Source of the DNA: Schistocephalus solidus
Lineage: Eukaryota > Platyhelminthes > Cestoda > Diphyllobothriidea > Diphyllobothriidae
DNA: 64,000 nt
Direction of reading: 5' to 3'
Assembly (NCBI GenBank): GCA_017591395.1
Contig: WEDG01005462.1
Span: 40,069 to 104,068 of the forward strand
The position numbers were made by a program, and so were the translations under genes. Of this stretch, positions 22,193 to 32,654 are shown piece after piece. The notes beneath the pieces were generated by a model. That model was given only the letters and a program-made list of their open reading frames with translations. It made no database searches and had not been told where the DNA came from. How positions within the stretch are numbered: position 1 is the first letter of the stretch; each line of letters starts with the position of its first letter.

Positions 22193-22410
22193 GTGATGCC
22201 GTACTTCCGACATAGGTACTAGCTTAATGCCCAGAAATTATTTCCCCGATTATTCTCTGGAGTCCATATACCGGAAACCGCATAGAGGACGCTGGTGGAA
22301 CCACTAAGGGACCAAACCCCTCGTTGCTGTGCCACACAGCAGCAGAAACATCGGCGAAACACGTGTCTGGGCTTTTATCTACTACCTATGTCGGAAGTAC
22401 GGTATACCAC
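22193..22410. mobile_element. 218-bp element with terminal inverted repeats (MITE-like)
   Basis: CCGTACTTCCGACATAGGTA (22199-22218) is the exact reverse complement of 22383-22402, and the inverted similarity continues inward with substitutions to GCCCAG (22229-22234) and CTGGGC (22367-22372), about 40 bases per arm. There is no coding capacity. A clear target-site duplication was not found. A central hairpin GCTGTG-CCA-CACAGC lies at 22326-22340. It inserts at the end of a repeat A module. Confidence 0.65.
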
Positions 22411-22574
22411 TTTTGCCATTTACATTTCTTCTACTTATAGTACTACTTGTTTGTAGAATGGGCATTACGTGGTTATTCCACAGTGGTTGATTTTCTTCGA
22501 TCCAAATTTTCATTGAAATTTAGGGTCTGAGGCTAAAAAGTCATGTCTGAATCACCTGACTCCATTTACTGCAC

Positions 22575-22900
22575 TTAATTTACATGCCCTCAGGACACAA
22601 ACATGACTATCGACCCAGGGCGCCAATTGAGGTCACTGCGGACCCAGACGATGGCCGCCCCTCAACCAGAGACATGTCAACTGACAGCAATTTCCTGTGT
22701 GTATGCCGGCAAAGAAAGCCAAAGCCAATTAAGGACTCCCCCACCCCGTCCTTCTATCGTGTACACTGTTAAGATAAACCCATCCAATCAACGCTGTGTT
22801 ACAAAAATGGCTATCACCCCCTATAAATACTGTGAGACGCGGTACGATACTCACCTCCGACAATGGAAGCTTGTGTGCTTTTGAAACGTCAAGACAATAC
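22575..22900 (+). promoter_or_regulatory. Promoter-like segment upstream of the TA run
   Basis: CCAAT at 22784-22788 and CTATAAATA at 22821-22829 are spaced 38 bases apart, like a core promoter, and are followed by an ATG at 22864 with only about 30 codons before the TA run. It may be the terminal promoter region of a retroelement rather than a host promoter; no coding body follows. Confidence 0.3.
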
Positions 22901-22932
22901 ACCTATAGTCACTGAGATTGCCTTTTCTTCTC

Positions 22933-22934
<2 letters not shown>

Positions 22935-23009
<75 letters not shown>
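22935..23009. repeat. (TA)n microsatellite
   Basis: About 37 uninterrupted TA units. Such a run is prone to length error in assembly and to cruciform extrusion. Confidence 0.97.
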
Positions 23010-23012
<3 letters not shown>

Positions 23013-23734
23013 TATATCAGAGATAAACAATCCCTGTGAAAATAACACAGTGATCGTGATGAGGAATGACATGTCTGTTGCGGTTATGAGGACTTAATTA
23101 ACTTTGCCCAAACTGACATGGCTAGGAGTTAAACATAACTGACCGGATTGATTGAACTTAAGTGGACAGAGTTAAGAGCCAGTGCATGATAATTAAGGGA
23201 CGAAACATACCTCACGAAAACAAACCTTTGTAAGTGCTGACATTTTGTTGAACTTAATTTCCTGTCCCCTGTCAAGGCGTAAACATAACAGCAAACGGAA
23301 ATTCGAACAGTTTGGCAAATCAGCTGAGCATTGTCTAACTTAATTATTTCTTAGTTTTGTCTACCCCAAGAGGCCATTAAAAGGCTTTGGTGCCCTTTCA
23401 CTTTGTGTCCTGACAATCGATAGATGACCAAAACGTGGGCTCCATAGCTCTGAGCAGAAGCAACCTACAGTATTTCGGAGCCCTCCCTTCTCTCGGCAGT
23501 CTTGTGAATGTTTGGGATCCTTACTTGTCTTAGTCCGTCTTAAGAAATGTCGTTAAGTTCGTCACCACGCATCCATTACCAATCAGAGAAACGCTCTATT
23601 AACTTTTCTCAGTTGCATAACGCACTTCTAGGTGCACCAAATACAAAGCCTTTTGAGAATCTGACAGTCGTTTCGCTGAGGCCGTATGCATTACACGTGA
23701 ATGATGGCACATTTTCCAAGGCACGTTTGACAAG
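23010..23734. other. No confident feature
   Basis: A 64-codon frame at 23547-23741 starts with ATG and ends just where a candidate exon (23735-23799) begins in another frame. No direct splice link that keeps the phase was found, so it is not called. Confidence 0.4.
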
Positions 23735-23799
23735 TGGATAAACGCTTCGATGACGATCAGCACATCTTCACCTGTGGCCTATTCACGCGCCTAAAGCAG
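23735..23799 (+). CDS. Candidate exon upstream of the tandem array
   Basis: A 65-nt segment between an AAG acceptor and a strong CAG-GTGAGT donor. In the frame ending in phase 0 at the donor it reads DKRFDDDQHIFTCGLFTRLK Q. A stop lies just upstream in this frame, so the exon must start after it. The phase matches the phase-0 exon repeated in the array, and it is the nearest good donor upstream. No family recognised. The join is inferred. Confidence 0.3.
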
Positions 23800-24323
23800 G
23801 TGAGTTTAAAATCAGACAAAGACTGCATAGGCAAGTGTTATAAGAAAATTCCAGAAGGATTAGTTGTTACCGAAGAATATTTTAAGTAGTCTTCCAAGAG
23901 GCCCAGTTTACATGCTGAATGATGAAGTTATTTGCTTTCTTGGACGAAAGGCACGATTTGCTTTAATTTCTTGTGAGCAATATTCTGTCAAATTGTTCTA
24001 GCATTCGCAAGCTATCTGGTGAAACACGAAAATTTTGAAATGAATGTGATTCTTTAAAATGCCGCATTTTTAGCACTTGGGGTGTGAACTCTCAGTTTTT
24101 CTTCTGGCGTTCTGGTAAGCGTCAATATGTCCTGCGGTTGAATTGCACGGGGAGGAATTGGGACCTGTGGTTAGGGATCATGACTATCCCGGCTCGTGTC
24201 CTTGACAATCTACCCCCTTGCCCTCCGCGAGTTCGGCAACACACTAGCTCTGTTTTAGCGAGCGTTATCTCTCTCCCCAGTATAACGCGTTTTTTTATTT
24301 TCGGGTGATCAATGAGAGTATTG
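23800..24323. other. No feature recognised (possible intron)
   Basis: No motif-bearing frame. If 23735-23799 and the array exons belong to one gene, this is intronic. Confidence 0.4.
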
Positions 24324-24475
24324 AAGCGTTCCCACTCCCGCATCAGACAGCTGACCGGCTCGGACGGTGGACTGATTCTAGGAGATAAAGAGTGAGGTCG
24401 ACGGCTCAGCGCATTTCTCCTCACTTTAAATCATCAAACGCGATTGAAATGATCATGGTGCGTCTGAATTCGGCC
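24324..24475 (+). repeat. Repeat A fragment (X module)
   Basis: Shares CCACTCC-CATCAG-CA-CTGACCGGCTCGGAC, GAGGTCGA-GGCTCAGCGCAT and the CTCACT-TAAA-AATC block with 20945-21075. Confidence 0.75.
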
Positions 24476-25006
24476 TTCCGACTCCTCTTTGACTTCCGAT
24501 GAGTATTGATTTGAATTTACTAAAGTAGGATATTGTTCGACGTGGTCGCACTATTCGACGGTAACCACGCCCACCACCAGTGAATATACTGACTGGCAAT
24601 AACAACCTCAGGGCACAAAAAAAAGCCAACGTGTAACACGGGACCAGTGGTAATAGGATTTTTTGGGATGGGGCTAAATGACAAACAAGAGAGAACCAAC
24701 CTATTCCTAAGCCTATCCATTGTTTTAGTTACGGCTAGCATTCGTTGCCGGGTTAGTAGGGTTGCACAATAGTGTATCCCCCCCGACAAGTGTGCCGATT
24801 GCGAGATCCGGTGAGGTGAGTTTGGCCTATGGTTAGGGCTATATGAGGACACTATTAAGTTTCGTAACTCAGGTACATTATACGCTCTGCATACTAAAAT
24901 AAATTCAGAAATCATAATCCCAGAACGCCCGAATGAGGCCTGTTGATCTGGCATGTTTATGTTAAATTTTTCTTAACTGTACATAATATGTTTGTTTACT
25001 TTTTAG

Positions 25007-25168
25007 GAACTAAACATCAGCCTGCCAGCAGCCGCCCCACCGTCCCTCTTTGTGCCCTCTGCGCAGGAAGGGGCTTTGAGGGGTGTAGAGGGTGCAAACC
25101 GGCAGGGTTTTATTGGGCAATTCATTGACGTAGCCTCCTCTTGCCCCATCATGAAAAGAAATACACAG
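25007..25168 (+). CDS. Array exon, copy 1 (54 codons, symmetric)
   Basis: Flanked by a TTTACTTTTTAG acceptor and a CAG-GTGAGG donor. Of the three forward frames only the one starting at the first base is open throughout: ELNISLPAAAPPSLFVPSAQ, EGALRGVEGANRQGFIGQFI, DVASSCPIMKRNTQ. Length 162 is divisible by three, phase 0 at both ends, so any number of copies could be spliced together in frame. The protein has an Ala/Pro start, then a mixed part; no family recognised. Confidence 0.6.
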
Positions 25169-26707
25169 GTGAGGTTACCTCGCTTCGACCAAGATGTGCG
25201 ATATCATTCCTATCTGACCTGGCCCACTTTTATTCGGACCCTTTGCGGGAGTAAGAGTGAGGCCCGATCTCCGCGATCATTCATAATCAAAGTTAAACGG
25301 ATGTGTTTTGGAACAACCGCGAAGTACTGGTAGTCGCCGCTTGGAAAGTTTTGATTTGAGCCGGTACTTTAGTCCTCCTATCGCCAACGAAATATTGTGT
25401 GACTAGGGCGAAGCCGAACAAGCTTCAGCTGTTGATATTCCCACCAGGTACGTTTATAGCAAATAGAATATTTAGCACTTTCATAGGAAAAGTGAATGAT
25501 GACAATCTGGGCGCTACCTATTAACTTGTTAGTTTCCTCTGTCATGAGTTTTCGACATAAGGCGTAGCCATGGCCGTTCGTTCCTCGAAATTTTATTCAG
25601 CAATCTGTTTACTTGGCAATACAATAGTAGTTATACAGTAGTGCGTAACTATTCTTGGTTCGTATGTCTGAAAGTCAGTAAGTAGATTCAGTTAAATTTG
25701 ACGGCTTTCATCAAAGCGGATTATAGAAGCCTAGGTTGAGGAGCTTCGTGAGTTATTGGTACACTTCGCTAACAGAACCACTGAAGTCATAAAATTTAGG
25801 CTTCTTAAGGGGGCTTTGATCGAACTTTGGTGTACGGCTATGCCATTGATTGAGGTATAAAATTTACAATGATAAGCGAGAAAAGGGTATGTTTTTTTTA
25901 CTCAGCGTACACATGGAGGCTTTTTAAATATCGGTTTGGAACACTACACTGTAAACCATTTTCAAGAGCAAATTAAAATGTCGGTAAAGGACTAATTAAT
26001 TCGAAACTTGTGATAGAGGAAATTGAACGTCATCTACTGATCCTGAGTTGTTCAGTTTGATGTCAGGTTACATTTAAATGTGAGCAGGACATTGAAATGA
26101 TTAGGATAAGGTTAACGGTTATTTTTTCGGGTTAGATTTAAGGTTTAGTTAACGGTGGTAGTTGGGTTACTTTCGGGTGAGGGCATGATTAGATTTCGGG
26201 TTGGGTTATGGTAAATTGTAAGTTTAAGTTTACCTTCGAGTTGTCTTCTGGGTTTGAATTTGAATGAAGTTTGTGATTTGTTTTAGAGGTGGATATGTTT
26301 AACAGTAAGGCATTGGTTTAGAGTTCGATTAAGGTTTAAGGATGGGTTAAGGATAAGGTAAAAGAATAGATTTACCATTAGATTGAGGTTTGTCTTAAGG
26401 ACTTATTTAGGGGTAGGTTTGGGGTTAGGTTTATTGATAGGGTTCAATTTTACTATTATGTATAAGGTTAGGTTTGGGTTAAGTGCTTCGTTGAGGGTTT
26501 GGTTTAGAGTAAGGGTGTGAGTTTGGCCTATGGTTAGAGCTATATGAGGACACTATTAAGTTTCGTAACTCAGGTACATTATACGCTCTGCATACTAAAA
26601 TAAATTCAGAAATCATAATCCCAGAACGCCCGAATGAGGCCTGTTGATCTGGCATGTTTATGTTAAATTTTTCTTAACTGTACATAATATGTTTGTTTAC
26701 TTTTTAG

Positions 26708-26869
26708 GAACTAAACATCAGCCTGCCAGCAGCCGCCCCACCGTCCCTCTTTGTGCCCTCTGCGCAGGAAGGGGCTTTGAGGGGTGTAGAGGGTGCAAAC
26801 CGGCAGGGTTTTATTGGGCAATTCATTGACGTAGCCTCCTCTTGCCCCATCATGAAAAGAAATACACAG
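26708..26869 (+). CDS. Array exon, copy 2
   Basis: Same 162 bases and splice sites as copy 1, 1701 bases downstream. No difference from copy 1 seen within the exon. Confidence 0.6.
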
Positions 26870-28407
26870 GTGAGGTTACCTCGCTTCGACCAAGATGTGC
26901 GATATCATTCCTATCTGACCTGGCGCACTTTTATTCGGACCCTTTGCGGGAGTAAGAGTGAGGCCCGATCTCCGCGATCATTCATAATCAAAGTTAAACG
27001 GATGTGTTTTGGAACAACCGCGAAGTACTGGTAGTCGCCGCTTGGAAAGTTTTGATTTGAGCCGGTACTTTAGTCCTCCTATCGCCAACGAAATATTGTG
27101 TGACTAGGGCGAAGCCGAACAAGCTTCAGCTGTTGATATTCCCACCAGGTACGTTTATAGCAAATAGAATATTTAGCACTTTCATAGGAAAAGTGAATGA
27201 TGACAATCTGGGCGCTACCTATTAACTTGTTAGTTTCCTCTGTCATGAGTTTCGACATAAGGCGTAGCCATGGCCGTTCGTTCCTCGAAATTTTATTCAG
27301 CAATCTGTTTACTTGGCAATACAATAGTAGTTATACAGTAGTGCGTAACTATTCTTGGTTCGTATGTCTGAAAGTCAGTAAGTAGATTCAGTTAAATTTG
27401 ACGGCTTTCATCAAAGCGGATTATAGAAGCCTAGGTTGAGGAGCTTCGTGAGTTATCGGTACACTTCGCTAACAGAACCACTGAAGTCATAAAATTTAGG
27501 CTTCTTAAGGGGGCTTTGATCGAACTTTGGTGTACGGCTATGCCATTGATTGAGGTATAAAATTTACAATGATAAGCGAGAAAAGGGTATGTTTTTTTTA
27601 CTCAGCGTACACATGGAGGCTTTTTAAATATCGGTTTGGAACACTACACTGTAAACCATTTTCAAGAGCAAATTAAAATGTCGGTAAAGGACTAATTAAT
27701 TCGAAACTTGTGATAGAGGAAATTGAACGTCATCTACTGATCCTGAGTTGTTCAGTTTGATGTCAGGTTACATTTAAATGTGAGCAGGACATTGAAATGA
27801 TTAGGATAAGGTTAACGGTTATTTTTTCGGGTTAGATTTAAGGTTTAGTTAACGGTGGTAGTTGGGTTACTTTTGGGTGAGGGCATGATTAGATTTCGGG
27901 TTGGGTTATGGTAAATTGTAAGTTTAAGTTTACCTTCGAGTTGTCTTCTGGGTTTGAATTTGAATGAAGTTTGTGATTTGTTTTAGAGGTGGATATGTTT
28001 AACAGTAAGGCATTGGTTTAGAGTTCGATTAAGGTTTAAGGATGGGTTAAGGATAAGGTAAAAGAATAGATTTACCATTAGATTGAGGTTTGTCTTAAGG
28101 ACTTATTTAGGGGTAGGTTTGGGGTTAGGTTTATTGATAGGGTTCAATTTTACTATTATGTATAAGGTTAGGTTTGGGTTAAGTGCTTCGTTGAGGGTTT
28201 GGTTTAGAGTAAGGGTGTGAGTTTGGCCTATGGTTAGAGCTATATGAGGACACTATTAAGTTTCGTAACTCAGGTACATTATACGCTCTGCATACTAAAA
28301 TAAATTCAGAAATCATAATCCCAGAACGCCCGAATGAGGCCTGTTGATCTGGCATGTTTATGTTAAATTTTTCTTAACTGTACATAATATGTTTGTTTAC
28401 TTTTTAG

Positions 28408-28569
28408 GAACTAAACATCAGCCTGCCAGCAGCCGCCCCACCGTCCCTCTTTGTGCCCTCTGCGCAGGAAGGGGCTTTGAGGGGTGTAGAGGGTGCAAAC
28501 CGGCAGGGTTTTATTGGGCAATTCATTGACGTAGCCTCCTCTTGCCCCATCATGAAAAGAAATACACAG
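28408..28569 (+). CDS. Array exon, copy 3
   Basis: Same exon and splice sites, 1700 bases after copy 2. No difference seen within the exon. Confidence 0.6.
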
Positions 28570-30109
28570 GTGAGGTTACCTCGCTTCGACCAAGATGTGC
28601 GATATCATTCCTATCTGACCTGGCCCACTTTTATTCGGACCCTTTGCGGGAGTAAGAGTGAGGCCCGATCTCCGCGATCATTCATAATCAAAGTTAAACG
28701 GATGTGTTTTGGAACAACCGCGAAGTACTGGTAGTCGCCGCTTGGAAAGTTTTGATTTGAGCCGGTACTTTAGTCCTCCTATCGCCAACGAAATATTGTG
28801 TGACTAGGGCGAAGCCGAACAAGCTTCAGCTGTTGATATTCCCACCAGGTACGTTTATAGCAAATAGAATATTTAGCACTTTCATAGGAAAAGTGAATGA
28901 TGACAATCTGGGCGCTACCTATTAACTTGTTAGTTTCCTCTGTCATGAGTTTTCGACATAAGGCGTAGCCATGGCCGTTCGTTCCTCGAAATTTTATTCA
29001 GCAATCTGTTTACTTGGCAATACAATAGTAGTTATACAGTAGTGCGTAACTATTCTTGGTTCGTATGTCTGAAAGTCAGTAAGTAGATTCAGTTAAATTT
29101 GACGGCTTTCATCAAAGCGGATTATAGAAGCCTAGGTTGAGGAGCTTCGTGAGTTATTGGTACACTTCGCTAACAGAACCACTGAAGTCATAAAATTTAG
29201 GCTTCTTAAGGGGGGCTTTGATCGAACTTTGGTGTACGGCTATGCCATTGATTGAGGTATAAAATTTACAATGATAAGCGAGAAAAGGGTATGTTTTTTT
29301 TACTCAGCGTACACATGGAGGCTTTTTAAATATCGGTTTGGAACACTACACTGTAAACCATTTTCAAGAGCAAATTAAAATGTCGGTAAAGGACTAATTA
29401 ATTCGAAACTTGTGATAGAGGAAATTGAACGTCATCTACTGATCCTGAGTTGTTCAGTTTGATGTCAGGTTACATTTAAAAGTGAGCAGGACATTGAAAT
29501 GATTAGGATAAGGTTAACGGTTATTTTTTCGGGTTAGATTTAAGGTTTAGTTAACGGTGGTAGTTGGGTTACTTTTCGGGTGAGGGCATGATTAGATTTC
29601 GGGTTGGGTTATGGTAAATTGTAAGTTTAAGTTTACCTTCGAGTTGTCTTCTGGGTTTGAATTTGAATGAAGTTTGTGATTTGTTTTAGAGGTGGATATG
29701 TTTAACAGTAAGGCATTGGTTTAGAGTTCGATTAAGGTTTAAGGATGGGTTAAGGATAAGGTAAAAGAATAGATTTACCATTAGATTGAGGTTTGTCTTA
29801 AGGACTTATTTAGGGGTAGTTTTGGGGTTAGGTTTATTGATAGGGTTCAATTTTACTATTATGTATAAGGTTAGGTTTGGGTTAAGTGCTTCGTTGAGGG
29901 TTTGGTTTAGAGTAAGGGTGTGAGTTTGGCCTATGGTTAGAGCTATATGAGGACACTATTAAGTTTCGTAACTCAGGTACATTATACGCTCTGCATACTA
30001 AATAAATTCAGAAATCATAATCCCAGAACGCCCGAATGAGGCCTGTTGATCTGGCATGTTTATGTTAAATTTTTCTTAACTGTACATAATATGTTTGTTT
30101 ACTTTTTAG

Positions 30110-30271
30110 GAACTAAACATCAGCCTGCCAGCAGCCGCCCCACCGTCCCTCTTTGTGCCCTCTGCGCAGGAAGGGGCTTTGAGGGGTGTAGAGGGTGCAA
30201 ACCGGCAGGGTTTTATTGGGCAATTCATTGACGTAGCCTCCTCTTGCCCCATCATGAAAAGAAATACACAG
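30110..30271 (+). CDS. Array exon, copy 4
   Basis: Same exon and splice sites, 1702 bases after copy 3. No difference seen within the exon. Confidence 0.6.
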
Positions 30272-31810
30272 GTGAGGTTACCTCGCTTCGACCAAGATGT
30301 GCGATATCATTCCTATCTGACCTGGCGCACTTTTATTCGGACCCTTTGCGGGAGTAAGAGTGAGGCCCGATCTCCGCGATCATTCATAATCAAAGTTAAA
30401 CGGATGTGTTTTGGAACAACCGCGAAGTACTGGTAGTCGCCGCTTGGAAAGTTTTGATTTGAGCCGGTACTTTAGTCCTCCTATCGCCAACGAAATATTG
30501 TGTGACTAGGGCGAAGCCGAACAAGCTTCAGCTGTTGATATTCCCACCAGGTACGTTTATAGCAAATAGAATATTTAGCACTTTCATAGGAAAAGTGAAT
30601 GATGACAATCTGGGCGCTACCTATTAACTTGTTAGTTTCCTCTGTCATGAGTTTTCGACATAAGGCGTAGCCATGGCCGTTCGTTCCTCGAAATTTTATT
30701 CAGCAATCTGTTTACTTGGCAATACAATAGTAGTTATACAGTAGTGCGTAACTATTCTTGGTTCGTATGTCTGAAAGTCAGTAAGTAGATTCAGTTAAAT
30801 TTGACGGCTTTCATCAAAGCGGATTATAGAAGCCTAGGTTGAGGAGCTTCGTGAGTTATTGGTACACTTCGCTAACAGAACCACTGAAGTCATAAAATTT
30901 AGGCTTCTTAAGGGGGCTTTGATCGAACTTTGGTGTACGGCTATGCCATTGATTGAGGTATAAAATTTACAATGATAAGCGAGAAAAGGGTATGTTTTTT
31001 TTACTCAGCGTACACATGGAGGCTTTTTAAATATCGGTTTGGAACACTACACTGTAAACCATTTTCAAGAGCAAATTAAAATGTCGGTAAAGGACTAATT
31101 AATTCGAAACTTGTGATAGAGGAAATTGAACGTCATCTACTGATCCTGAGTTGTTCAGTTTGATGTCAGGTTACATTTAAATGTGAGCAGGACATTGAAA
31201 TGATTAGGATAAGGTTAACGGTTATTTTTTCGGGTTAGATTTAAGGTTTAGTTAACGGTGGTAGTTGGGTTACTTTTGGGTGAGGGCATGATTAGATTTC
31301 GGGTTGGGTTATGGTAAATTGTAAGTTTAAGTTTACCTTCGAGTTGTCTTCTGGGTTTGAATTTGAATGAAGTTTGTGATTTGTTTTAGAGGTGGATATG
31401 TTTAACAGTAAGGCATTGGTTTAGAGTTCGATTAAGGTTTAAGGATGGGTTAAGGATAAGGTAAAAGAATAGATTTACCATTAGATTGAGGTTTGTCTTA
31501 AGGACTTAATTAGGGGTAGTTTTGGGGTTAGGTTTATTGATAGGGTTCAATTTTACTATTATGTATAAGGTTAGGTTTGGGTTAAGTGCTTCGTTGAGGG
31601 TTTGGTTTAGAGTAAGGGTGTGAGTTTGGCCTATGGTTAGAGCTATATGAGGACACTATTAAGTTTCGTAACTCAGGTACATTATACGCTCTGCATACTA
31701 AAATAAATTCAGAAATCATAATCCCAGAACGCCCGAATGAGGCCTGTTGATCTGGCATGTTTATGTTAAATTTTTCTTAACTGTACATAATATGTTTGTT
31801 TACTTTTTAG

Positions 31811-31972
31811 GAACTAAACATCAGCCTGCCAGCAGCCGCCCCACCGTCCCTCTTTGTGCCCTCTGCGCAGGAAGGGGCTTTGAGGGGGGTAGAGGGTGCA
31901 AACCGGCAGGGTTTTGTTGGGCAATTCATTGACGTGGCCTCCTCTTGCCCCATCATGAAAAGAAATACACAG
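31811..31972 (+). CDS. Array exon, copy 5 (diverged, last copy)
   Basis: Differs from the others at three bases. Position 31888 (GGT to GGG, Gly) and 31936 (GTA to GTG, Val) are silent third-position changes; 31916 (ATT to GTT) is Ile to Val. This pattern supports the proposed frame as a protein-coding one, though three changes are few. After CAG the sequence is GTGGAC instead of GTGAGG, a weaker donor; read through, it adds VDDRLCLFRPLLQN and stops. Either this copy is a terminal exon, or it splices weakly to 32238. Confidence 0.55.
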
Positions 31973-32237
31973 GTGGACGACAGGCTTTGTCTTTTTCGCC
32001 CCCTTTTACAAAATTGATTTTCCCGCACGTTTAAACCCCTCACTTGTACTATTAGTAACCCGGCCATACGGATCCTACGCGGCTCCCACTCTCTCACGAC
32101 ATGGGACACAAAGCGCGAATTAATTGTTAGAGATGATTTATTAATAAAAATAGATAGCGAAAAATATTTACAGCCATAATTGTCGTGCACCGTCCTTGGT
32201 CAAGGAACATAGGCAGCGTAGCTTCCACAATCCTCAG

Positions 32238-32405
32238 CCGGTTACTGCAATAGAAGAAATCCGTTCGTTAGAAGCGAACTTGTGCTATTTTACTTTTGTA
32301 GAAATCATGAATAAAGGGCATCTAATTACTAATATATCAGAAGAACAGCTAAGAGGGATTGAAGCATGTATTCTAATTTCTACACGTACACATAAACATG
32401 ACATG
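32238..32405 (+). CDS. Candidate exon downstream of the array
   Basis: Acceptor ACAATCCTCAG, 56 codons in phase 0, donor ATG-GTAAGT. It reads PVTAIEEIRSLEANLCYFTF, VEIMNKGHLITNISEEQLRG, IEACILISTRTHKHDM; a balanced, soluble-looking composition. An alternative acceptor (TGCAATAG, exon from 32254) changes the phase to 1. The phase-0 version fits the array exons. No family recognised. Confidence 0.45.
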
Positions 32406-32573
32406 GTAAGTGGCAGCCACACTACTCAGTAGCAAAAGCTACATATAAAACTACCTACTATATTGATATCAGTAGGTTGAAATGACAACATTATCAACGC
32501 AACGGCCCATTACGAGATTTCTTCTAACGCGTCTCTATAAACACTACTAACTGTAATTACAAAGAATTTTCAG

Positions 32574-32651
32574 AGTCCCTCTATTGGAGGGGCCATTTTT
32601 AAAAGGCAAAAAAGAAATTTAAACAAGGATTTATTATATATTTACGTTTAA
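32574..32651 (+). CDS. Candidate last exon
   Basis: Acceptor AAAGAATTTTCAG, then 25 codons in phase 0 (SPSIGGAIFKRQKRNLNKDL, LYIYV) and TAA. It joins 32238-32405 without a frame change and ends just before repeat A begins. Lysine/arginine-rich tail. Inferred from splice site and phase only. Confidence 0.3.
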   Translation, partial: SPSIGGAIFKRQKRNLNKDLLYIYV

Positions 32652-32654
32652 TTC

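Larger units (their letters stand above)
24816..31975 (+). repeat. Tandem array of ~1.70-kb units, four full plus one partial
   Basis: Units start at 24816, 26517, 28217 and 29920, with a partial fifth at 31620-31975; lengths are 1701, 1700, 1703 and 1700. Units are almost identical. Each contains, in order, a GTGAGTTTGGCC start, a 162-base exon-like segment with splice sites about 190 bases in, ~850 bases of unique spacer, and ~430 bases that are G/T-rich and almost C-free with many GGTTA/GGGTTA-like motifs. The fifth copy ends three bases after its exon segment. Some variants alternate (GGCCCAC in units 1 and 3, GGCGCAC in 2 and 4), suggesting duplication as a two-unit block. Confidence 0.97.

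Noticed and set aside
22229..22372. Hammerhead ribozyme
   Set aside because: CGAAACACGTGTC (22355-22367) resembles the 3' half of minimal flatworm hammerheads, and GCCCAG/CTGGGC could form stem I. No CTGATGA core follows the 5' stem strand, so the catalytic core is incomplete.
24520..24954. 144-codon - strand frame overlapping the array start
   Set aside because: No motif; it crosses the array boundary, which a conserved gene would not do without trace in the other units.
24816..31975. Array as rDNA, CRISPR or simple satellite
   Set aside because: No rRNA sequence, no short repeat-spacer structure, and the unit contains a splice-flanked open segment, unlike a plain satellite.
31807..32190. 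127-codon - strand frame over array exon copy 5
   Set aside because: Antisense shadow of the exon plus unique flank; open frame is not kept in the other four units.
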